DNA of 64,000 bases from Roseihalotalea indica (GCF_022458895.1 NZ_JAINFL010000005.1:62001-126000); one strand, 5' to 3'. Shown: positions 17,596-27,622, numbered from the stretch's first letter. Numbers and translations: made by a program. Notes: a model not told the origin generated them from the sequence alone.

Positions 17596-18630
17596 ATGAC
17601 TAAAAAGTATATGGCAGGATTTCGATTTAATGAAAAGCTGGATTTCGTGAAAGAAGGTGCTCGGGGCGTATGGTACGAGGATGGGAAGTTTATCCACGCT
17701 CGTTACGCCAGTGATACTGCTGGTATGGATAAGGTCTTGCGTTGGCAGCTCACACCTAACCCGCAGCGCAAAGAAAAAAAGCAGGATAATTTCCGGGTTA
17801 AATGCATTTACGACCCTTCTTTTCTGACCAGCGATCAGGATATGGTAGTTTGGTTGGGCCACGCCTCATTTTTTATCCGCCTGGGTGGGTTAACCCTGCT
17901 CACCGATCCCTGCCTCACGGATCTTCCCTTAATCAAACGGTTGGTTGTACCTCCCTGCCCGATATCAGCAATTAAGGATATTAACTTCCTGCTACTGTCT
18001 CACGGCCATCGAGACCATTACGATGAAAAGGTGATTAACCAACTGATTGAACAAAACACTGTTATGACCTTTTTACTACCCCTGGAAATTAGCCGGCTGC
18101 TAGGGAAAAAGCGTAATGACATACCATATCAGGAAGCGGCCTGGTGGCAGCGTTTTTCTTCTACCGGATATCCTGCCACAGGCGACCTGGAAATTACCTT
18201 TCTTCCCGCCAAGCACTGGAACCGACGGTGGCTGAATGATCTGAACCAAGAGCTCTGGGGTAGCTTCTGGATTCAATATAAGGGAACTTCGATTTATTTT
18301 GGTGGAGACTCAGCATATGATACTCACTTTAAAGAAATTCGGGAAGTGATGGGTGAACCCGACATTTGCCTGCTGCCGGTAGGGGCTTATAGGCCATCGT
18401 ATGTAATGCAAACTGCGCATATGAATCCGGAAGAGGCAATTCAGGCCTTTCACGATCTGGGAGGAAAAACCCTGGTACCCATGCACTACGGCACATATAG
18501 TTTATCAGATGAACCGCGGGGTGAGCCGCTGAGAATATTGCAGGAGGCCGATGCTCAGGGAAAAATAAATGGCGCGTTAAAAGCCTTATCGGTAGGGGAG
18601 GTACTTCGCTTAGAAACAACAAAAAGCTGA
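17596..18630 (+). CDS. Metallo-beta-lactamase-fold hydrolase (UlaG/NAPE-PLD-like)
   Basis: The 344-residue protein has the metal-binding motif HGHRDH (residues 136-141), preceded by WLGHASFFIRLGGLTLLTDP, as in the NAPE-PLD/RomA and UlaG group. Further ligands appear at PAKHWNRR, GGDSAYDTHF and PMHYGTY. There is no signal peptide, so it should act in the cytoplasm. Members cleave phosphodiester or lactone bonds; the substrate here is unknown. It stands alone between an upstream divergent MscS gene and a downstream convergent GDPD-like gene. Confidence 0.9.
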   Translation: MTKKYMAGFRFNEKLDFVKEGARGVWYEDGKFIHARYASDTAGMDKVLRWQLTPNPQRKEKKQDNFRVKCIYDPSFLTSDQDMVVWLGHASFFIRLGGLTLLTDPCLTDLPLIKRLVVPPCPISAIKDINFLLLSHGHRDHYDEKVINQLIEQNTVMTFLLPLEISRLLGKKRNDIPYQEAAWWQRFSSTGYPATGDLEITFLPAKHWNRRWLNDLNQELWGSFWIQYKGTSIYFGGDSAYDTHFKEIREVMGEPDICLLPVGAYRPSYVMQTAHMNPEEAIQAFHDLGGKTLVPMHYGTYSLSDEPRGEPLRILQEADAQGKINGALKALSVGEVLRLETTKS

Positions 18631-18749
18631 AAGGAAAACTCCCAGCTCTTTGCGAACGTCCATTATGAAAATCAAATCTACTGTTACAAAGGTAGGTGAC
18701 CAGTCGCTGATATAGGTTAAGAGAATGTTAAGTAATCATCAAATCGATG

Positions 18750-19553
18750 TTACTCATTTCGCTGATTTAGAAACTGTTGCAAATCAGCCAGTTGGTCAGT
18801 ATTGATGAAGTCTACGCCGCCTTCCAGTAGTGTTTTCCATACCAATGGTTTTTCCGGAGTGGCCCATAATCGCACTTTTTTCCCTTCCTGGTGCGCTTGT
18901 TTAGTCAGCTTCTGCAGGTCCTTCATTTGCTTTCGGGAAATGGGTTTGTCGCCGTCCCAGTCTAGAATGGCTCGGTAGTGCTGGCTGATAACCGGCATGA
19001 GGGTTGCGCTGTATCCTTTACCCAGGTCGTCTGGTCGTCCATCCAGCCCAACAAGTTTCAGGTCTTCCTGTTGCACCTGTTCTATGGGACGGTTGCCTGA
19101 TATAAAGATAGTCACCGCACCGGGGTGGTAAGTACCGCCTTGCGTATAGCTAAGCATCGATTGATAAGAGAGTAAAACCTCTTTTAGCCGGGCATACGTA
19201 TCCTGAGCCTCTGTTTTAAAGTCAATCATCAGGTAAAAGCTGCTGTCGTAGCCAGCGTATACACTTCCGCCTTGCTGCTCAATTCTTTCCTGTAGTGGTT
19301 TAAGATATAATTCCTGAAGAGTAGGCAGAGAATGATCGCCCTCCGGGATATCGTGCCCTACGTATAATTCTCCATCAATGAGCATCGCATCGGCCTCTAC
19401 GCTGGTAAAGCCGTGGGATAGTGCGTCCAGCAGAGGACGGTCGTGCCAGTAATCATTATGAGCATGGGCACTGGGTAGGGGAGTTACCTGAGCTATTCCG
19501 GCTATGGGAATGAGCATCATCAGTAAGCATAGTCTGGTAAGGTTTGTCAGCAT
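18750..19553 (-). CDS. Secreted glycerophosphodiesterase/PI-PLC-like (AIM6-type) protein
   Basis: Starting at the ATG at 19553 leaves 267 residues with a clean signal peptide (MLTNLTRLCLLMMLIPIAGIAQ). An ATG at 19583 is also possible. PLPSAHAHNDYWHDRPLLDAL and VEADAMLIDGELYVGHD place it in the PLC-like phosphodiesterase superfamily; the His and Glu/Asp in HAHND and VEAD are the expected catalytic and metal residues. SFYLMIDFKTEA and KKVRLWATPEKP complete the TIM barrel. It is likely periplasmic and may release head groups from phospholipids, though the exact substrate is unknown. Confidence 0.82.
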   Translation of the reverse strand: MLTNLTRLCLLMMLIPIAGIAQVTPLPSAHAHNDYWHDRPLLDALSHGFTSVEADAMLIDGELYVGHDIPEGDHSLPTLQELYLKPLQERIEQQGGSVYAGYDSSFYLMIDFKTEAQDTYARLKEVLLSYQSMLSYTQGGTYHPGAVTIFISGNRPIEQVQQEDLKLVGLDGRPDDLGKGYSATLMPVISQHYRAILDWDGDKPISRKQMKDLQKLTKQAHQEGKKVRLWATPEKPLVWKTLLEGGVDFINTDQLADLQQFLNQRNE

Positions 19554-19645
19554 TTTCTTGGTTAGATATTTGGCGTGAATCACTTGATTTTCCGAAGTAA
19601 TTCCAAATTTTCCGTATTAACCCTCAATGAAGAAACTGGCGAACC

Positions 19646-20437
19646 TTAGAATAAAAAAAGCTGTATTGCAAAAGCAATTAAGGTGATGATACTTGCGGTA
19701 ATTTTGTGTTCGTTCAGGTAAGGCAGCCAAAAATAAAAGAAGCTTCCGACCAGAATCATCGGAATAAGCAGGCCAAACACCCGGTAAAATCCGTAGGCCG
19801 GTTTCAGTTGTATTTCTTCCTGGGCGGTCTGAAAGGTGGCCCTTTTGATTGTTCTTAACAGGGGAGTGACTGCCACCTCGGCCCGGTTGGGTAGTTCCAG
19901 CCCTATGGCTTCCTTTTTGCCAACTTGTAAGGTGAAATGCTCAAATTCAATAGCGTCGTAGTTCCAGTTCTGGTCGCCTCCCCGGGTTGAGGTAGCAAAA
20001 ACTCGGTATACGCGCTGGACTTTCTCGTCGTGCTTCTGCGCGGGTATCACATAATCCAATACCAGCAGTATATCAAATAAAGCCGCAATCAGCATCAGAG
20101 GAGTAGTGACGCGGTAAAACTGACGCAGTGTATGCGCTCGGTTCTTCGCTGCTTCGGCAGCCTTCTGACGGGCATATGCCCGGGCCCGGGCTCGTCTTGC
20201 TTCGTATTCTTCAGCGTACGGATTATATTCGTATGCGGTGGTTTCCTCATTAGGCGTGGGGCCAACCTCTAACAGAAAATTGTAGGCTTCGGTAATCTCA
20301 ATGAATCGGGCTTCAGCATCCGGCTCGTCAGAGGTATCCGGGTGATACTTTTTCGCCAGCCTCCGGTAAGCCGCTTTAATGTCTCGTTCAGTGGCACCCG
20401 GCGCTAGCCCCAGTATTTCCAGATAGCGGTTGTTCAT
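19646..20437 (-). CDS. J-domain (DnaJ-like) membrane protein
   Basis: Residues 1-65 are a J domain: YLEILGLAPGATERDIKAAYRRLAKKYHPDT, with the HPD tripeptide at 32-34 needed to stimulate DnaK. An Arg/Ala-rich helix (about 70-105) is followed by a transmembrane helix near 112-132, a soluble stretch and two more helices at the C-terminus (about 210-263). It lacks the G/F, zinc and C-terminal substrate domains of true DnaJ, so it probably brings DnaK to a membrane site. Confidence 0.9.
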   Translation of the reverse strand: MNNRYLEILGLAPGATERDIKAAYRRLAKKYHPDTSDEPDAEARFIEITEAYNFLLEVGPTPNEETTAYEYNPYAEEYEARRARARAYARQKAAEAAKNRAHTLRQFYRVTTPLMLIAALFDILLVLDYVIPAQKHDEKVQRVYRVFATSTRGGDQNWNYDAIEFEHFTLQVGKKEAIGLELPNRAEVAVTPLLRTIKRATFQTAQEEIQLKPAYGFYRVFGLLIPMILVGSFFYFWLPYLNEHKITASIITLIAFAIQLFLF

Positions 20438-20651
20438 AACTACCGGAATTGAAAGGACTGGACTACTACGTGAAGGAATAAATTTAGCGTCATAGCTTCG
20501 TTCAGATGACAGGCGGAGACCTCCAATGCTGCCCCCGATAACCGATCGGGCTGTGCAACGTGTTTGCCGAAACTACAAAAATTGCCTCAAATTATGTATA
20601 TCTGTATAGAAAGCTGTTGTGAAAGCGGGTGGCAAGAAGCGGGGGGCAGTA
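20438..20651. other. Intergenic region between J-domain gene and repeat
   Basis: No gene was recognised. Together with the repeat at 20652-20769 it makes a 338-bp gap; a G-rich word AAGCGGGTGGCAAGAAGCGG (20632-20651) looks like the left arm of the hairpin element. Confidence 0.45.
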
Positions 20652-20769
20652 AATGAATAATGATTGATGAATAAAGACTAATAACTTAATGTAAACATCA
20701 ATCACTATTCATTCGTTGCTAACTGCTAACTGCTAACTGCTAACTGCTAACTGCTAACTGCTAACTGCT
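20652..20769. repeat. Hairpin element with TGCTAAC heptamer array (7 units)
   Basis: AATGAATAATGATTGATG (20652-20669) pairs with 20696-20713 at 17 of 18 positions, leaving a 26-nt loop. Directly after it, TGCTAAC is repeated seven times without a mismatch (20717-20765) and followed by a partial TGCT. The array ends about 10 bp from the stop codon of the TolC-like gene. The position relative to the 3' end and the period of 7 match the element at 5430, but the unit sequence is different. Confidence 0.8.
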
Positions 20770-20775
20770 GCTCAC

Positions 20776-22176
20776 TTATTGCCAACCGCCTCCCAGGGCA
20801 CGATAAAGCTCTACTACCGCTCGCAATTTTTGTAGCTGATCTTCTACGCCGTTCAGCTGAGCCGAAAGCAAGTTTTGCTGTGAGGTGAGCACATCTACAT
20901 AATTGGCCGAGTTATACTGGAGCAATTCCTGATTGTAATTAACGGCATTTTCCAGGGCCTCCAATTGGTTTTCGCGAACTGAAATTTTCTGTAGAGACAT
21001 TTCGTAGGAATAAAGCGCGTTAGACACTTCTTCACCCGCTCCCAGCAGCGTTTGCTCGTAAATAGCGTAAGCCTCTTCCCGGTTGGCGATGTTGTTCTGT
21101 AATCTGGCCTTATTCAGATTCTGATTTAAAACCGGCTGGAGCAGGCCCCCGGCAATATTTCCGAAAATAGAAGCCGGATCAAAGAGTTCGCTAATATCCT
21201 GAGAAGCCAATCCACCCCGGGCAGTGAGCGTTAACGATGGGTAAAAATAAGCCCGGGCAGCGTTTACCAGCTCAAAAGCACTTCGGAGTTCAAATTCAGC
21301 TTGCCTAACATCTGGCCGGTTGCTCAGCAGTAGTGAGGGAACACCAGTTTCGAGTAGCTCTCGAGGTTCCTGTTCATCCAGGCTGGTGCGGCGAATGCCG
21401 TCTGGACTTCGGGCCAGGAGAATACTCAGGGCATTTTCTTCCTCACGGATGGCCTGCTTTAAGTCGGGTATCATGACTTCCGCCGAAAACTGGTTGGCCC
21501 GACTTTGCATCAAATCAGCTCCGGTTACGGTAGCAGCATTCTTTAAAAACTCTACGGTCTCCACATACTCTTCCCGAAACTCAACGGTTTGCTCGGTAAT
21601 TTCCAACTGCTTATCCAGGGCCAGCAGGGTGTAATAGCTATTAGCAATATCCGCGATAAGTCGGGTTTGCACGGCTCGCCGATAGGCCTCGCTCGCCAGT
21701 ACATTGGCTAAAGCTGCCCGTTTGGTACTTCTTAGCCTTCCCCAGATGTCTGCCTCCCAACCAGCGGTACCGTATAACTGGTATTGCTGCTGAGCAAAGC
21801 CCGAAACAGCCGAAATGGTATTGGCAAGCTTGGAATACGTAGCCGAGCCTGCAATGTCAAAGCTAGGAAGGAGAGCACCCCGGGCTTGCAATAAATTAGC
21901 CTCTGCCCGCTCAATATTCGCTACCGCAATCTGAAGGTCCAGGTTGGCTGTTAACCCTTCGCTGATCAGGTTTTGGAGCACGGTGTCGGTAAATACTTCT
22001 TCCCAGGGAACATCAGCCAAAGAGGTAGTATCGGTGGTTTCTATGCTCCGGTAAAGATCATCCCGGCTAAACTGCTGCTGATACTCTTTATGAAGATTAC
22101 AGGAGGAGATAGAAAGCAAACATAATATTGTGGCTAAACCCCGATGGTTAGCCAAAAAATGAACAAAGTTTTTCAT
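20776..22176 (-). CDS. TolC/NodT-family outer-membrane lipoprotein of RND efflux system
   Basis: From the ATG at 22176 the protein has 466 residues with lipobox LSISSC. It shows the two-fold repeated OEP architecture: WEEVFTDTVLQNLISEGLTANLDLQIAVANIERAEANLLQARGALLP in the first half and the matching helical hairpin in the second (ELRSAFELVNAARAYFYPSLTLTARGG, YNSANYVDVLTSQQNLLSAQL). An ATG at 22215 is less likely because it would bury the signal peptide. It is the last gene of the pump operon, 51 bp after the RND gene, and forms the outer-membrane exit duct. Confidence 0.93.
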   Translation of the reverse strand: MKNFVHFLANHRGLATILCLLSISSCNLHKEYQQQFSRDDLYRSIETTDTTSLADVPWEEVFTDTVLQNLISEGLTANLDLQIAVANIERAEANLLQARGALLPSFDIAGSATYSKLANTISAVSGFAQQQYQLYGTAGWEADIWGRLRSTKRAALANVLASEAYRRAVQTRLIADIANSYYTLLALDKQLEITEQTVEFREEYVETVEFLKNAATVTGADLMQSRANQFSAEVMIPDLKQAIREEENALSILLARSPDGIRRTSLDEQEPRELLETGVPSLLLSNRPDVRQAEFELRSAFELVNAARAYFYPSLTLTARGGLASQDISELFDPASIFGNIAGGLLQPVLNQNLNKARLQNNIANREEAYAIYEQTLLGAGEEVSNALYSYEMSLQKISVRENQLEALENAVNYNQELLQYNSANYVDVLTSQQNLLSAQLNGVEDQLQKLRAVVELYRALGGGWQ

Positions 22177-22227
22177 GGTACTTAGTTGAATCAAGCGCAC
22201 CCGCATGATCGGCATAGGAAGAATGGG

Positions 22228-25200
22228 TTACGCTTGCAAAACAGCTTTAGGCGGGCCACTTACCCGCTCTTGCAATGATTGAAATACAATAAACAAGATA
22301 GGAATGACCAGCACACCAAACAGGGTTCCAACGAGCATACCCCCAACGGCACCAGCCCCGATAGACCGGTTTCCGACAGCCCCTGCTCCGGTTGATAACA
22401 ACAGCGGGATCAATCCGAAAATAAAGGCAAAAGAGGTCATCAGGATCGGGCGCAAACGGGCTTTAGCACCTGCCATAGCCGCGTCAATCATCCCCATACC
22501 AGCTCGCCGGCGTTGCAGTGCAAACTCAACAATAAGAATCGCGTTCTTGGCTAGCAAACCGATCAGCATGATCAGGGAAATTTGCAGGTAGATATTGTTG
22601 TCAATACCAAAGATCTTGGCAAAGATGAAGCTACCCGCCAGCCCTACTGGCAATGACAGTAATACGGAGAGCGGAAGGATATAACTTTCATACTGAGCAC
22701 AGAGTAAAAAGTATACAAAGATCAGGCAGAGTATAAAGATATAAATGGATTGCCCCCCGGCTTTCAACTCTTCGCGCGTTACTCCGGAATAGTCGTAGCT
22801 GTAGCCAGTGGGTAACTCCGTTGATACTTCTTCAATGGCGCTGATGGCATCTCCCGAACTGTAACCTTCGGCCGGCGCACCGGTGATACTTACCGAGGTA
22901 TACAGGTTGAAGCGGTTAATAGCTTCCGGCCCGTAAACGCGCTCCAGGTTAATAAACTGAGTAATAGGAGCCATCGCGCCCGATTGGGTACGGACAAATA
23001 TTTTGTCCAGCGTTTCCGGGTCTGTACGGTATGGCACATCGGCCTGCACCATAATACGGTATTGCTTTCCAAAGCGGTTAAAGTTAGAGGTGTACACTCC
23101 GCCGTAGTATCCCTGCATGGCACTCATAATCTCACTAACGGCAATACCAGCCTCGGTTGCTTCCGGCACATTAACCGTAAGCATGTATTGAGGAAATGTG
23201 GTTTTAAAAGATGTAGTTGCGTACTGAATTTCAGGACGAGCGGTTAGTTTGCTAATGAACTCGTTTGTTACCTCTCCCAGGCGTTTAATATCTCCCCCGG
23301 ATCGGTCCTGCAACTCTATGGAGAAGCCGCTGCTGAAACCAAAGCCTCGGATAGTGGGGGCACCAAAGAAGATGATTTTCGCTTCGGTAAGGTCGGTTAC
23401 TTTCCCCCAAAGCTCATTGATAATTTCCTGCATATCCCGGCCGCGTTCGCCCCAGGGTGCCAGCTTGATAATTACCATGGCGTAAGAACTTCCCTGTCCG
23501 TTAATTACACTGTTCCCTGCCATTTTCAGCGTGTTTTGCACCCCGGCTGTATTTTTCACCAGGCTGTCTACCTTCGTAGCAATCTCCTCACTACGTTCCA
23601 TAGAAGAAGCCGGGGGAAGGGTGATATCCGCGAAGATGGTACCAGTGTCTTCCGAAGGTACAAAGCCGGTAGGGGTGTTAATCATCAGCAATGCCAGCAC
23701 GGTGGCAAAAAGCAAAATGCCTAGTGCCGGAATCCACTTATAAGCGGTAAAGAACCTTAGGGATTTTACATACCGATTGGTAAGGCTATCGAAGGCGGTA
23801 TTAAAATGTCCGTAAAATTTCTGAAGAAACTTTTTCTTTCGCTCTTCTTCCGAATGAGGTTTCAGAAACAGCGCACATAAAGCTGGACTAAGGGTTAAAG
23901 CATTGACCGCAGAGATCAGGATAGCCACCGCCAGAGTAATACCAAATTGCTGATAAAACACTCCACTGGAACCGGTAATAAACGTTACCGGAATAAATAC
24001 CGCTGACATCACCAGGGTAATGGAAATGATAGCGCCGGAGATCTCATTCATCGCATTGATGGTGGCCTCTTTAGCCTCCTGATGGGTTTCTTCCATCTTG
24101 GCATGCACGGCTTCTACTACCACAATGGCATCATCCACCACAATACCGATAGCCAGAACAAGGGCAAACAGCGTCAGCAAGTTCAGGCTGTAGCCGAAGA
24201 GGTTCAGAAAGAAGAAGGTACCGATAATGGCAACCGGCACCGCAATGGCTGGAATCAGGGTTGAGCGAAAATCCTGTAGGAAAAGGAATACTACGATAAA
24301 CACCAGAATGAATGCTTCAACCAGCGTGTGCAACACTTTTGTGATAGACTCATCCAGAAAATCATTGGCGTTTACCAGTTCAGCGTAGTGAATACCGTCC
24401 GGAAAAAGTTCTGAAGCTTCATCCAGCACGGCTAAGCAATCGTCAATTACTTCCTGAGCGTTAGAACCCGCCGTTTGGGCTACGGCAATACCTGCCGCTA
24501 CCTGTCCGTTAAACCGAAACGTACGGGTATAATTCTGAGAGCCCAGTTCAATGCGGGCTACATCCTCTAGTCGTAGTAACTGCCCTTTCTCATCATACTT
24601 AATGATGATGTCATTAAATTCCTCCTCCGTTTTTAGCTTTCCGGTATATCGAATAACATACTCAAATGACTGACTTCCATTTTGCCCGAACTGCCCGGGG
24701 GCTGCTTCAATGTTCTGCTCATTAATGGCGGTGAACACATCCTGGGGAACCAGTCCGTAGGCTTGCATTACATCCGGTTTAAGCCAGATACGCATAGCAT
24801 AATTCTGCTCACCAAAAGAACGGGCACTCCCTACACCATTTACTCGCTTGATGGCCGGAAGAATATTGATTTCTGCATAGTTCTGAACAAAAACCTCGTC
24901 AAAGCTCTCGTTATCACTGTATAAGGCAAAAATCAGAATGTTATCAGACTGTTCTTTACTGGTAGTTACCCCCGCCTGCGTTACTTCCTGCGGCAAGAGA
25001 CTGGTAGCTCGGGAGACACGGTTTTGTACGTTAACAGCTGCCAGGTCAGGGTCAGTGCCCTGCTCAAAGTAAATCTGGATGCTGGCCGAACCGTTATTGG
25101 TGGCTGAGGAGGTCATGTAGGTCATATCCTCAACCCCGTTGATCTGCTCTTCCAGCGGGATAATGACGCTGTTTAGTACTACATCGGCACTGGCCCCCGT

Positions 25201-25347
25201 ATAGTTAGCCGTTACCCGCACTGTAGGCGGAGCAATTTCTGGGTATTGGGATACCGGTAATGCAATAAGCCCTAAAATCCCCAGAATCACGATGATGATC
25301 GAGATTACGGTGGATAAAACCGGGCGTTGTATAAATCGTTCTAGCAT
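22228..25347 (-). CDS. RND efflux pump, HAE1/AcrB-type permease
   Basis: The 1039-residue length is that of AcrB/MexB. The start MLERFIQRPVLSTVISIIIVILG is TM1 with the usual FI-RP motif. TM4 carries the proton-relay aspartates in GIVVDDAIVVVEAVHAKMEE, and the other half has GLLAKNAILIVEFALQ, with the relay Lys (K in AKNAIL). Two large periplasmic porter loops separate the TM bundles. It is a drug/proton antiporter and the central gene of the fusion protein-pump-duct operon. Confidence 0.96.
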   Translation of the reverse strand: MLERFIQRPVLSTVISIIIVILGILGLIALPVSQYPEIAPPTVRVTANYTGASADVVLNSVIIPLEEQINGVEDMTYMTSSATNNGSASIQIYFEQGTDPDLAAVNVQNRVSRATSLLPQEVTQAGVTTSKEQSDNILIFALYSDNESFDEVFVQNYAEINILPAIKRVNGVGSARSFGEQNYAMRIWLKPDVMQAYGLVPQDVFTAINEQNIEAAPGQFGQNGSQSFEYVIRYTGKLKTEEEFNDIIIKYDEKGQLLRLEDVARIELGSQNYTRTFRFNGQVAAGIAVAQTAGSNAQEVIDDCLAVLDEASELFPDGIHYAELVNANDFLDESITKVLHTLVEAFILVFIVVFLFLQDFRSTLIPAIAVPVAIIGTFFFLNLFGYSLNLLTLFALVLAIGIVVDDAIVVVEAVHAKMEETHQEAKEATINAMNEISGAIISITLVMSAVFIPVTFITGSSGVFYQQFGITLAVAILISAVNALTLSPALCALFLKPHSEEERKKKFLQKFYGHFNTAFDSLTNRYVKSLRFFTAYKWIPALGILLFATVLALLMINTPTGFVPSEDTGTIFADITLPPASSMERSEEIATKVDSLVKNTAGVQNTLKMAGNSVINGQGSSYAMVIIKLAPWGERGRDMQEIINELWGKVTDLTEAKIIFFGAPTIRGFGFSSGFSIELQDRSGGDIKRLGEVTNEFISKLTARPEIQYATTSFKTTFPQYMLTVNVPEATEAGIAVSEIMSAMQGYYGGVYTSNFNRFGKQYRIMVQADVPYRTDPETLDKIFVRTQSGAMAPITQFINLERVYGPEAINRFNLYTSVSITGAPAEGYSSGDAISAIEEVSTELPTGYSYDYSGVTREELKAGGQSIYIFILCLIFVYFLLCAQYESYILPLSVLLSLPVGLAGSFIFAKIFGIDNNIYLQISLIMLIGLLAKNAILIVEFALQRRRAGMGMIDAAMAGAKARLRPILMTSFAFIFGLIPLLLSTGAGAVGNRSIGAGAVGGMLVGTLFGVLVIPILFIVFQSLQERVSGPPKAVLQA

Positions 25348-25399
25348 GTTTTCGTTTGAAATAGTTGGGTAGCGAATGAAACCACCACGCCGGTAAGAC

Positions 25400-26545
25400 C
25401 TAGTCGGCCTCTACCGGAGCAATTTTCATATCAGACTTAAGAGAGTTAATACCCTCTGTTACCACCCGATCGGTCGGTTCTAAGCCGGAAAGCACAATAA
25501 AGTTCTGTCCGTTATCGTCGGGGGTCACCGTAATTTCCTGAGGTTCTACCTGGTTGCTATCGTTTACAACATAGATAAACCGCTTGTTCTGAATCTCGTA
25601 AGTAGCTGCCTGGGGCACCACCAAGGCCGAATCCATTTCAGAAGGTATCTTCACCGTAGCGCTACTTCCGCTGCGTAGTAACCCATCCGGATTATCAAAA
25701 GTAGCCCGTAAGGTAGCCGATCCGGTAGAAGAGTTGATCAAACCGCTTACCGCATCAATAACACCTTCTTCATCGTATTCTCTTCCATCTACCAGAACCA
25801 GTTTCACTTCTTGCTGGTTTTCAATTTGCCCGCCTTTTTCTCTTTCCAGTACTCCCCGGGATAAGGTCAGGAAGTCTTTCTCGTTTACTGAAAAATAGAC
25901 CCTCACTTTGCTGATGTCTGAAATAAAGGTAAGTGGCTCAGCGATATTGCTATTTACCAGGCTACCAATACGGTATGGGATGATACCAATAATGCCATCA
26001 ACCGGGCTTTTAATCAACGTATAGTTTAAATTGGTGCGGGCATTCTGTAATGAAGCCTTAGCCTGCTCCAGTGCTGCCTTCGCTGACTCCTGGGAGTACT
26101 GGGCCGAAGTAAGTGCATACTCACCTACAATGTCACGTTCTACCAGGGGGCGTTGCTTTTCTACTTCCATCTGGGCGGCATTCAGGTTGGCTTGAGCCAC
26201 CGCTACATTAGCCTTTGCTGAATTGACCTGCTCATTGAATTCATCAGAGTTGATCCTAAACAAGAGTTGCCCCTTTTTTACTCGGGCTCCTTCGTCTACA
26301 TAAATTTCTTCCAGATACCCTTCTACCCGAGGGCGAAGCTCTACGGTTTGAATACCTTCTACTGTGGCCGGGTAGCTCTTGTTAGTCACTACGCTTTGAT
26401 AAGAGAGCTTCTTAACCGGATATTCCTGCACTTGCGCTGTCTGGAGGGTATTACCTTTACTATCACCAGTGCAAGATTGAAGAAAAATTTCTAAGGGAAT
26501 GATTAATATGGCTGTAATGAAACCTTGCCAAGAATTTTTTAGCAT
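25400..26545 (-). CDS. RND efflux periplasmic adaptor (membrane fusion protein)
   Basis: This 381-residue lipoprotein has lipobox LQSC near residue 25, from the ATG at 26545. Residues about 40-75 begin the beta-barrel and lipoyl parts (TVELRPRVEGYLEEIYVDEGARVKKGQLLFRI). A long alpha-hairpin follows (about 85-160), then the second lipoyl half (NLNYTLIKSPVDGIIG). The C-terminal membrane-proximal domain ends VLSGLEPTDRVVTEGINSLKSDMKIAP. It is the first gene of the efflux operon and is divergent from an AraC regulator. Confidence 0.95.
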   Translation of the reverse strand: MLKNSWQGFITAILIIPLEIFLQSCTGDSKGNTLQTAQVQEYPVKKLSYQSVVTNKSYPATVEGIQTVELRPRVEGYLEEIYVDEGARVKKGQLLFRINSDEFNEQVNSAKANVAVAQANLNAAQMEVEKQRPLVERDIVGEYALTSAQYSQESAKAALEQAKASLQNARTNLNYTLIKSPVDGIIGIIPYRIGSLVNSNIAEPLTFISDISKVRVYFSVNEKDFLTLSRGVLEREKGGQIENQQEVKLVLVDGREYDEEGVIDAVSGLINSSTGSATLRATFDNPDGLLRSGSSATVKIPSEMDSALVVPQAATYEIQNKRFIYVVNDSNQVEPQEITVTPDDNGQNFIVLSGLEPTDRVVTEGINSLKSDMKIAPVEAD

Positions 26546-26565
26546 ACTCAAAAAAAGTTAAGCCG

Positions 26566-26598
26566 CAAAAGTAACCATCTGTGGCAGTTTTTGACCAA
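26566..26598 (-). promoter_or_regulatory. Likely promoter of the RND efflux operon
   Basis: On the minus strand TACTTTTG (26573-26566) matches the Bacteroidota -7 consensus TAnnTTTG, with a TTG 22 bp upstream (26598-26596). It would start transcription about 30 bp before the adaptor gene. An AT-rich region with TTTTGGACAATTTGG (26615-26630) lies further upstream. Confidence 0.5.
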
Positions 26599-26817
26599 CA
26601 CAATTTTCTGGATATTTTGGACAATTTGGAAATTTTTTTGTTTCATAAGTAAATAATAAAACGCAATAAGCTTACTTTAAATCCATTATTTCCTAATTCT
26701 AGCTAAAAACTAAAGGGTAGTAGAGGGGTGTTGTATTTGGATTATTGAGAATAAGCTTCAATTTGCGCTCAATCTCTGATACGTATCAGAAGAAAGAATA
26801 GTTTTCATTTTAGCCTT

Positions 26818-27615
26818 ATGAAAAACAAAAAGAATACAGATATCAACCCTATTACTTCTTGCCATGCGAGGGTAGAAAAACAGTACAAAAGACATACACA
26901 ATTTGAAATTTTGTGGTTTAAGGATAATTTGGGTTCATGTTGTCAAAAAATCGACCATCAGAAACACCGTATTCCGAATAACAGTATTTTTTTTCTGGGT
27001 AAAGGACAGATCCATCAACTTTGCTCGGATGCCGAAGGATACTCCATTTGTTTTTCGGGTGAATTTTTTCAATACGGCGATAATAGTAAGCTGAGAATCA
27101 TCTTCAATCCCTTTATTGATGAACCCATCTTTCCCGATGAAGAAACTTCAGAGCAACTGGAAAGTATCTTGAAACTGGCTTTAAAAGAAGCACAAACAAC
27201 CAATTACCAGCCGGTTATTAATTCGTACCTGGAAGCGTTTCTTTACAAGCTAACCTTGCTGCGCCCCGAAATTAAGTTTACCCAGGACCGGTTTCATCGA
27301 TTAGAGAACCTTTATCAGCTAATAGAGAAGCATTACCTAACCGAACGAAAGGCTTGCTTTTATGCCGACAAAATGGGGCTCACTACCAAGAGGTTGAATG
27401 AAATCCTTAAGAACAAGGTAGGTCTAACTGTCACCCAGTTGCTGCACAAGGTAATTACTGCCGAAGCGAAGAAAATGATTGCCAAGGGTGATAAAAGTAT
27501 AAAGGAGGTTTCTTTTGAATTAAGGTTTAGTGAGCAGGCATATTTTAGCCGGTTTTTTAAAAAGCAGACCGGTATGAGTCCAGAAAAGTTTGCCAAGATT
27601 ATTCAGGAAGCATGA
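26818..27615 (+). CDS. AraC-family transcriptional regulator
   Basis: The 265-residue protein has a cupin-like N-terminal sensing half and two HTH motifs in the C-terminal 100 residues: YADKMGLTTKRLNEILKNKVGLTVTQLLH and KEVSFELRFSEQAYFSRFFKKQTGMSPEKF. The second is the typical AraC recognition signature. It is divergent from the RND operon, 272 bp away, and 134 bp before an ABC permease, so it probably regulates one or both. Confidence 0.93.
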   Translation: MKNKKNTDINPITSCHARVEKQYKRHTQFEILWFKDNLGSCCQKIDHQKHRIPNNSIFFLGKGQIHQLCSDAEGYSICFSGEFFQYGDNSKLRIIFNPFIDEPIFPDEETSEQLESILKLALKEAQTTNYQPVINSYLEAFLYKLTLLRPEIKFTQDRFHRLENLYQLIEKHYLTERKACFYADKMGLTTKRLNEILKNKVGLTVTQLLHKVITAEAKKMIAKGDKSIKEVSFELRFSEQAYFSRFFKKQTGMSPEKFAKIIQEA

Positions 27616-27622
27616 TGGTCGT

